The notes beneath the pieces are model-generated. The model saw nothing but the letters and a program-made list of their open reading frames with translations. It searched no databases and was not told the DNA's origin. Positions 60,377-64,000 of a DNA stretch of 64,000 nucleotides are shown in pieces. The position numbers and the translations under genes were made by a program. The DNA is from Flavobacteriaceae bacterium NBU2977 (GTDB lineage: Bacteria; Bacteroidota; Bacteroidia; Flavobacteriales; Flavobacteriaceae), in assembly GCA_019931105.1 (NCBI GenBank), contig JAIOUW010000001.1:62001-126000 (forward strand), given 5' to 3'. The stretch's first letter is position 1. The number at the start of each line of letters is the position of its first letter.

Positions 60377-61021
60377 ATGAAATTTGTTTGCTTTTTGTTT
60401 TTAATGATAGGGTTTCTGGCCCTATCGCAAAGCCCTGAACGCTTCGATAACGAAGTCGAAGCCATTCAAAAAAAATATGATTCATTATGGGATGCCTCAA
60501 ATGAGACCATTGTTTTTACAGGAAGCTCAAGTATTCGCATCTGGAAAAATCTAGAACAGCACTTTCCAGGGCGTCAAATCGTAAATTCAGGCTTTGGAGG
60601 TTCTCAAGCATCCGATCTACTTGCCCATCTCGACAAACTTGTGCTGCGATTTAATCCCGAAAAAGTATTTATTTATGAGGGAGACAATGACATTTCGGCC
60701 AAAAAGAGACCCGGTCAAATTATCAAGACGACGAATACTATCATTAATCGTATTAAAGAACAAAACAAGAACGTTAAAATCGTTCTGATAACCGCCAAGC
60801 CGAGTATCTCTCGTTGGGGCCTAAGACGTAAATACAGGCGTCTCAATCGAAAGTTCAAAAAGCTCTCGAAAAAAGACCCTAATATCGACTATGCCGATGT
60901 ATGGAAGCCTATGTTAAATGGAAGAAAGGTGAAACAAGATATTTTCATTGAAGACGGGCTGCACATGAACGATAAAGGCTATAAGCTCTGGTACGATGTA
61001 ATCAAAAACCATATGGACTGA
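60377..61021 (+). CDS. Exported SGNH/GDSL-family hydrolase
   Basis: 214 residues from the ATG at 60377, which gives a signal peptide (KFVCFLFLMIGFLALSQ); an ATG 17 codons earlier has no such segment. The SGNH blocks are present: FTGSSSIRIW (nucleophile Ser), NSGFGGSQASDL (Gly), IYEGDNDIS (Asn) and DGLHMNDKGY (Asp-His). Likely acts on acylated polysaccharides or lipids. Followed by the GH20 gene 48 bases downstream, so deacylation and hexosaminidase action may belong to one glycan pathway; that link is inference. Confidence 0.87.
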   Translation: MKFVCFLFLMIGFLALSQSPERFDNEVEAIQKKYDSLWDASNETIVFTGSSSIRIWKNLEQHFPGRQIVNSGFGGSQASDLLAHLDKLVLRFNPEKVFIYEGDNDISAKKRPGQIIKTTNTIINRIKEQNKNVKIVLITAKPSISRWGLRRKYRRLNRKFKKLSKKDPNIDYADVWKPMLNGRKVKQDIFIEDGLHMNDKGYKLWYDVIKNHMD

Positions 61022-61069
61022 TATCTTCAGGTATATGCCAATCAAATAATTCAACAATTGTATAATAAA

Positions 61070-62686
61070 ATGAAATCACTGCTCTACAAAACACTCCTGA
61101 CCCTTGTACTATTGACAACTATTGTTGCCTGTACCGCCGAAAAGAAAAAAAGGGCGTTGAACCTTCCAACAACAGATTTGGCCAAGGAGAACTTGGTACC
61201 CATGCCCATGAAGATAATCGCGACCGGCAATGGATTCGCCCTAGATCAGTTTACGGCCATCTATACTTCGCCAAACAACGGAGAATATGAGGAAGTCGGT
61301 AAATTTTTGGCCGAGAAGATCAAGACGAAAACCGATCTTGACGTACAGGTCAACGTTGAAGAAATTCCAAACAGGGAAGGCGTGATCTATATCAATCAAT
61401 CAAACAGCTTGGAACTCGGTGCACAGGAGGCCTATCAACTTTATATCACGCCCGATTCGGTCATCTTGAACTCGAATAGCGCTTCAGGTGCCTTTCGCGG
61501 CGTACAAACCTTGAGACAACTGATCCCTGAAATGAGCAACGACACTTTGGCCGACTATCCGATATGGACGATTCCCACGGGCAAAATAACGGACAATCCG
61601 GTTTTTGAATATCGTGGTAGCATGCTCGATGTCGCCCGACATTTCTTCAGCGTCGCCGACGTCAAAAAATACATCGACATACTCGCCTACTATAAATACA
61701 ATGGGTTGCATTTACATTTGTCCGATGATCAAGGTTGGCGCATCGAAATCAAGTCCTGGCCCAAATTGACCGAAATTGGCGGTAGCACAGAAGTAGGCGG
61801 TGAATCGGGTGGATATTTCACCCAAGAAGATTACAAGGAAATTGTGGGCTATGCAGCCCAACATTACATCACCATCATACCCGAAATAGATATGCCCGGC
61901 CATACAAATGCCGCCTCGGTTTCTTATCCTTTTCTAAATGGCAATGGCAAAAAAGTCGAACTGTACGAAGGCACCAACGTGGGCTTCAGTACTTTCGATA
62001 CCCGCAAAGACACGGTTTACGCCTTTATCGATGATGTAATACGCGAAATCTCGGCCATTACGCCCGGTCCATATTTTCACATCGGTGGCGACGAAAGCCA
62101 TGTCACCGAAAAGAAAGATTATATCTATTTCATGGATAAAGTGGTGGAAATTGTCAAAAAATATAATAAGACTCCTATCGGATGGGACGAATTGGCCACC
62201 GCAAATGTCGATTCGACTGCCATTGCGCAATTCTGGGGCAGTAAGGAAAATGCCGATATGGCCGTTGAAAAAGGCATGAAGGTAATTATGTCGCCTGCCA
62301 AAAAAGCCTATCTCGACATGCAGTACGATACCCTCTCAAAGCATGGATTGCATTGGGCAGCCTATATACCCGTTGACACGGCCTATATCTGGAATCCTGA
62401 AAAATATGAGGGCATACCGCTTAAAAATATCTTGGGGATAGAAGCCCCGTTATGGTCAGAGACCATCAGCAATATCGATGAATTAGAGTATTTGGCCTTC
62501 CCACGTGCCATCGGCTTCTCTGAATTGGGTTGGTCGACCGAAGAAAACCGTGACTGGGAAAACTTTAAGGTACGGCTTGCCAACCAGGCCCCGTATCTAG
62601 ACCGTATGAATGTCAAATACTATCCTTCACCGAGAATCGATTGGAAAAAAAGCAAGTATACCTATGAGAAAATCGAGAAGGATTAA
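61070..62686 (+). CDS. Beta-N-acetylhexosaminidase (GH20) lipoprotein
   Basis: 538 residues from the ATG at 61070 (lipobox VAC gives Cys near residue 22). The N-terminal GH20b domain is followed by the TIM barrel: FEYRGSMLDVARHFFSVADVKKYIDILAYYKYNGLHLHLSDDQGWRIEIK and the catalytic pair D341-E342 in HIGGDESH, with the downstream Trp (WDELATANVDSTAIAQFW). It removes terminal GlcNAc or GalNAc from chitin, peptidoglycan or glycoconjugate fragments at the envelope. The neighbour at 62750 is the stump of a polysaccharide deacetylase gene. Confidence 0.94.
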   Translation: MKSLLYKTLLTLVLLTTIVACTAEKKKRALNLPTTDLAKENLVPMPMKIIATGNGFALDQFTAIYTSPNNGEYEEVGKFLAEKIKTKTDLDVQVNVEEIPNREGVIYINQSNSLELGAQEAYQLYITPDSVILNSNSASGAFRGVQTLRQLIPEMSNDTLADYPIWTIPTGKITDNPVFEYRGSMLDVARHFFSVADVKKYIDILAYYKYNGLHLHLSDDQGWRIEIKSWPKLTEIGGSTEVGGESGGYFTQEDYKEIVGYAAQHYITIIPEIDMPGHTNAASVSYPFLNGNGKKVELYEGTNVGFSTFDTRKDTVYAFIDDVIREISAITPGPYFHIGGDESHVTEKKDYIYFMDKVVEIVKKYNKTPIGWDELATANVDSTAIAQFWGSKENADMAVEKGMKVIMSPAKKAYLDMQYDTLSKHGLHWAAYIPVDTAYIWNPEKYEGIPLKNILGIEAPLWSETISNIDELEYLAFPRAIGFSELGWSTEENRDWENFKVRLANQAPYLDRMNVKYYPSPRIDWKKSKYTYEKIEKD

Positions 62687-62749
62687 AGGTATAACGACTC
62701 AGAACCGTAACAAGTGTTCACCTAATATCAAAACATTCAATGGTGTTGG

Positions 62750-63040
62750 ATGAAAAAAAATCAACTTGTCATACTCTGTCTGATGATAGTCTTGCAAGGT
62801 TGCAAAAACGAAACTCCGGATCGACGGCAAAAAAATGATGACGCCGAAACGATTGTCAGACCAAAAGTCAGTTTCACCTTTGATGACGGTATAACATCCG
62901 ATTTGGCCAGTTTTAAATTTGAGGAATGGAACGACATGATTTTATCGGCCCTCATTGGAGCAATTCAAAAGAGAAGTTGCCGAGTTTATATTAGATACGT
63001 CGAAATAGCAATGTTCGGCAGGGTTTTATCGGATTGCTGA
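62750..63040 (+). pseudogene. Broken polysaccharide deacetylase-like gene joined to an unrelated tail
   Basis: The ATG at 62750 opens a 96-codon frame with a lipoprotein signal (lipobox LQGC) and the start of a NodB domain (KVSFTFDDGITSD, with the metal-binding Asp pair) up to about ILSAL (~62950). The rest of the ~200-residue NodB domain is missing. From 62955 another frame reads LEQFKREVAEFILDTSK and stops at 63006-63008; it looks like the end of an alpha/beta hydrolase. This suggests a deletion that fused two genes. Both parts are remnants; the residual 5' frame might still be made as a short lipoprotein. Confidence 0.65.
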
Positions 63041-63140
63041 CATTTTCCTGTGGTGAAAAATAACCTGCTAGCTTATCGCTTTATCGATATAGAGATTCTT
63101 GTAATAAAGTCATTTATCCTACCAATGGCAAGTAGGTATT

Positions 63141-63554
63141 CTATTCTTCGGAAGAATCCTCGGGATCGGAAAAATCGGTTATGCCTTTTTCATGAAGAAT
63201 ATTGTACCATTGGATTACCTTCTTTATATCGCTGGCATAAACACGGTCTTCATCATAATCGGGAAGCACATCGAAAAAATATTCCTCCAATTTCAGTTTG
63301 TCCTCTTTATGGCCAACTGAAGTCTTTTTGCCTTTTTCTTTGGTCTGGATCCTTAAAAACACCTCTCGAAGTGGCACTTCCTTGTCCAGGGTATATATCG
63401 CAATCTCGGAAAGAACGCTTACGTTGCTTTGAACACCAGCGGTAATTCTTTTGCCGTCCTGCAACGATTCGGCCACGAAACCCGTTCTCGTTTGCGTTAC
63501 CAATTGATAAAGGCCTGGTTTTCCGGCAATTGATAGTATTTTTTCCAAACTCAT
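63141..63554 (-). CDS. DUF5606 protein
   Basis: 137 residues: KILSIAGKPGLYQLVTQTRTGFVAESLQDGKRIT at the start matches DUF5606, a Bacteroidota family with a small beta domain, followed by SVLSEIAIYTLDKEVPLREVFLRI and an acidic C-terminus (DFSDPEDSSEE). Cytoplasmic, no signal. It lies 59 bases after the peptide deformylase stop on the same strand, and is probably one operon with def. Function unknown. Confidence 0.86.
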   Translation of the reverse strand: MSLEKILSIAGKPGLYQLVTQTRTGFVAESLQDGKRITAGVQSNVSVLSEIAIYTLDKEVPLREVFLRIQTKEKGKKTSVGHKEDKLKLEEYFFDVLPDYDEDRVYASDIKKVIQWYNILHEKGITDFSDPEDSSEE

Positions 63555-63613
63555 TGGTTCTTTTTATTTTTCGAATTGGCAAATATTCAACTTTTGCTTT
63601 GATTAGCGTTTAT

Positions 63614-64000
63614 TTAACGTACTTTTTTTGCTGCGGGAAATCGCATCCGGTAATCAACCTTTATCTTTCCCTTCGAAATATTGTTCAATCTTCCCTTTAA
63701 TAATCTTTTCTTAAGCGAAGATAGTTTGTCGGTAAATAAAATACCTTCGATATGATCGTATTCGTGTTGGATCACGCGTGCCAAAAGTCCATCATAGGTC
63801 TCGGTATGGGGCTTGAAATCCTTGTCGAGATACGAAATGGTAATCGTATCTAACCTGTTGACATCCTCGCGCACATCGGGTATGCTCAGGCACCCTTCGT
63901 TAAACACCCAATCTTTGCCAGTCTCTTCGACAATTTTGGCGTTAATGAAAGTTTTTTTAAAGCTTCCCAAGACCTCTTGTTCTTTCGGGGATAAATCTTC
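63614..64000 (-). CDS. def: Peptide deformylase, C-terminal part (5' end outside window)
   Basis: The frame is open to the right edge, so only the last ~128 residues are visible. The enzyme removes the formyl group from the N-terminal methionine of new proteins. Two of the three signature motifs are seen: EGCLSIP (Cys metal ligand) and HEYDH (two His ligands and Glu). The first motif (GxGxA) is beyond the edge. The DUF5606 gene follows. Confidence 0.94.
   Translation of the reverse strand, partial: EDLSPKEQEVLGSFKKTFINAKIVEETGKDWVFNEGCLSIPDVREDVNRLDTITISYLDKDFKPHTETYDGLLARVIQHEYDHIEGILFTDKLSSLKKRLLKGRLNNISKGKIKVDYRMRFPAAKKVR

Noticed and set aside
1-64000. CRISPR arrays, tRNA or rRNA genes, prophage or conjugative modules
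   Set aside because: No regularly spaced repeats, no tRNA-like cloverleaf, no rRNA stretch and no phage or transfer genes were found on reading both strands.

Overview
The window is chromosomal DNA from a member of the Bacteroidota, most likely a marine-type Flavobacteriaceae. Evidence for this: moderate-to-low GC, promoters with the Bacteroidota -7 element TAnnTTTG, almost no Shine-Dalgarno sequences, frequent TTG starts, a long SecA without the C-terminal zinc motif, lineage-typical families (DUF4105, DUF5916, DUF5606, DUF2911, MG2/plug proteins) and many lipoproteins and Tat-exported oxidoreductases. No tRNA, rRNA, CRISPR array, intact insertion sequence or prophage was seen. Both ends cut genes: an AraC-type regulator on the left and peptide deformylase on the right.

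Layout. 1-2.6 kb: regulator end, M23-like lipoprotein, carboxypeptidase-regulatory-domain protein. 2.6-13.1 kb: housekeeping genes, namely recQ, a kdsD-tatC-lptB run serving lipopolysaccharide supply and protein or LPS export, pssA, a DUF4105 protein, an ABC-F ATPase, a reduced methyltransferase-like protein and a cobalamin adenosyltransferase. 13.1-24.1 kb: DUF2795, secA, a Tat-exported Gfo/Idh/MocA oxidoreductase, an orphan histidine kinase, an M14 carboxypeptidase and an amidohydrolase. 24.1-31.6 kb: the least explained stretch. Four small exported basic proteins of one family lie here, two of them in a recent 369-bp duplication, interleaved with DUF1569, VOC and small membrane proteins. 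A LolD/FtsX-type ABC transporter divergent from a TesA-like esterase follows.

31.8-40.7 kb: msrA, a large MG2/plug surface protein, two Tat-exported Gfo/Idh/MocA proteins, and an ECF sigma/anti-sigma/adhesin-like operon. 40.7-49.9 kb: galM, DUF2911, meaB, a polyprenyl-linked glycosyl-transfer set (GT2, YbhN-like, GT39, PAP2), a MATE exporter and mazG. 50.2-63.0 kb: an accessory-looking catabolic block (DUF3500, sugar isomerase-like, aminoacylase-like, SMP-30, DUF5916, serine hydrolase, aquaglyceroporin, SGNH, GH20) that ends in a broken gene. 63.1-64 kb: DUF5606 and def.

The strongest candidate for an undescribed system is the small exported protein family at 24.4-31.6 kb. Its members share a C-terminal signature (YRR...S.V(K/R)K.L.F...K(M/L)A). 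Three of them have a common upstream element at exactly the same distance from the start codon, and at least three have a hairpin next to the start codon. Other points worth checking are the glycosyl-transfer set, the sigma-factor operon with a long charged helix in its exported product, and several enzymes that lack canonical metal-binding or cofactor-binding residues.
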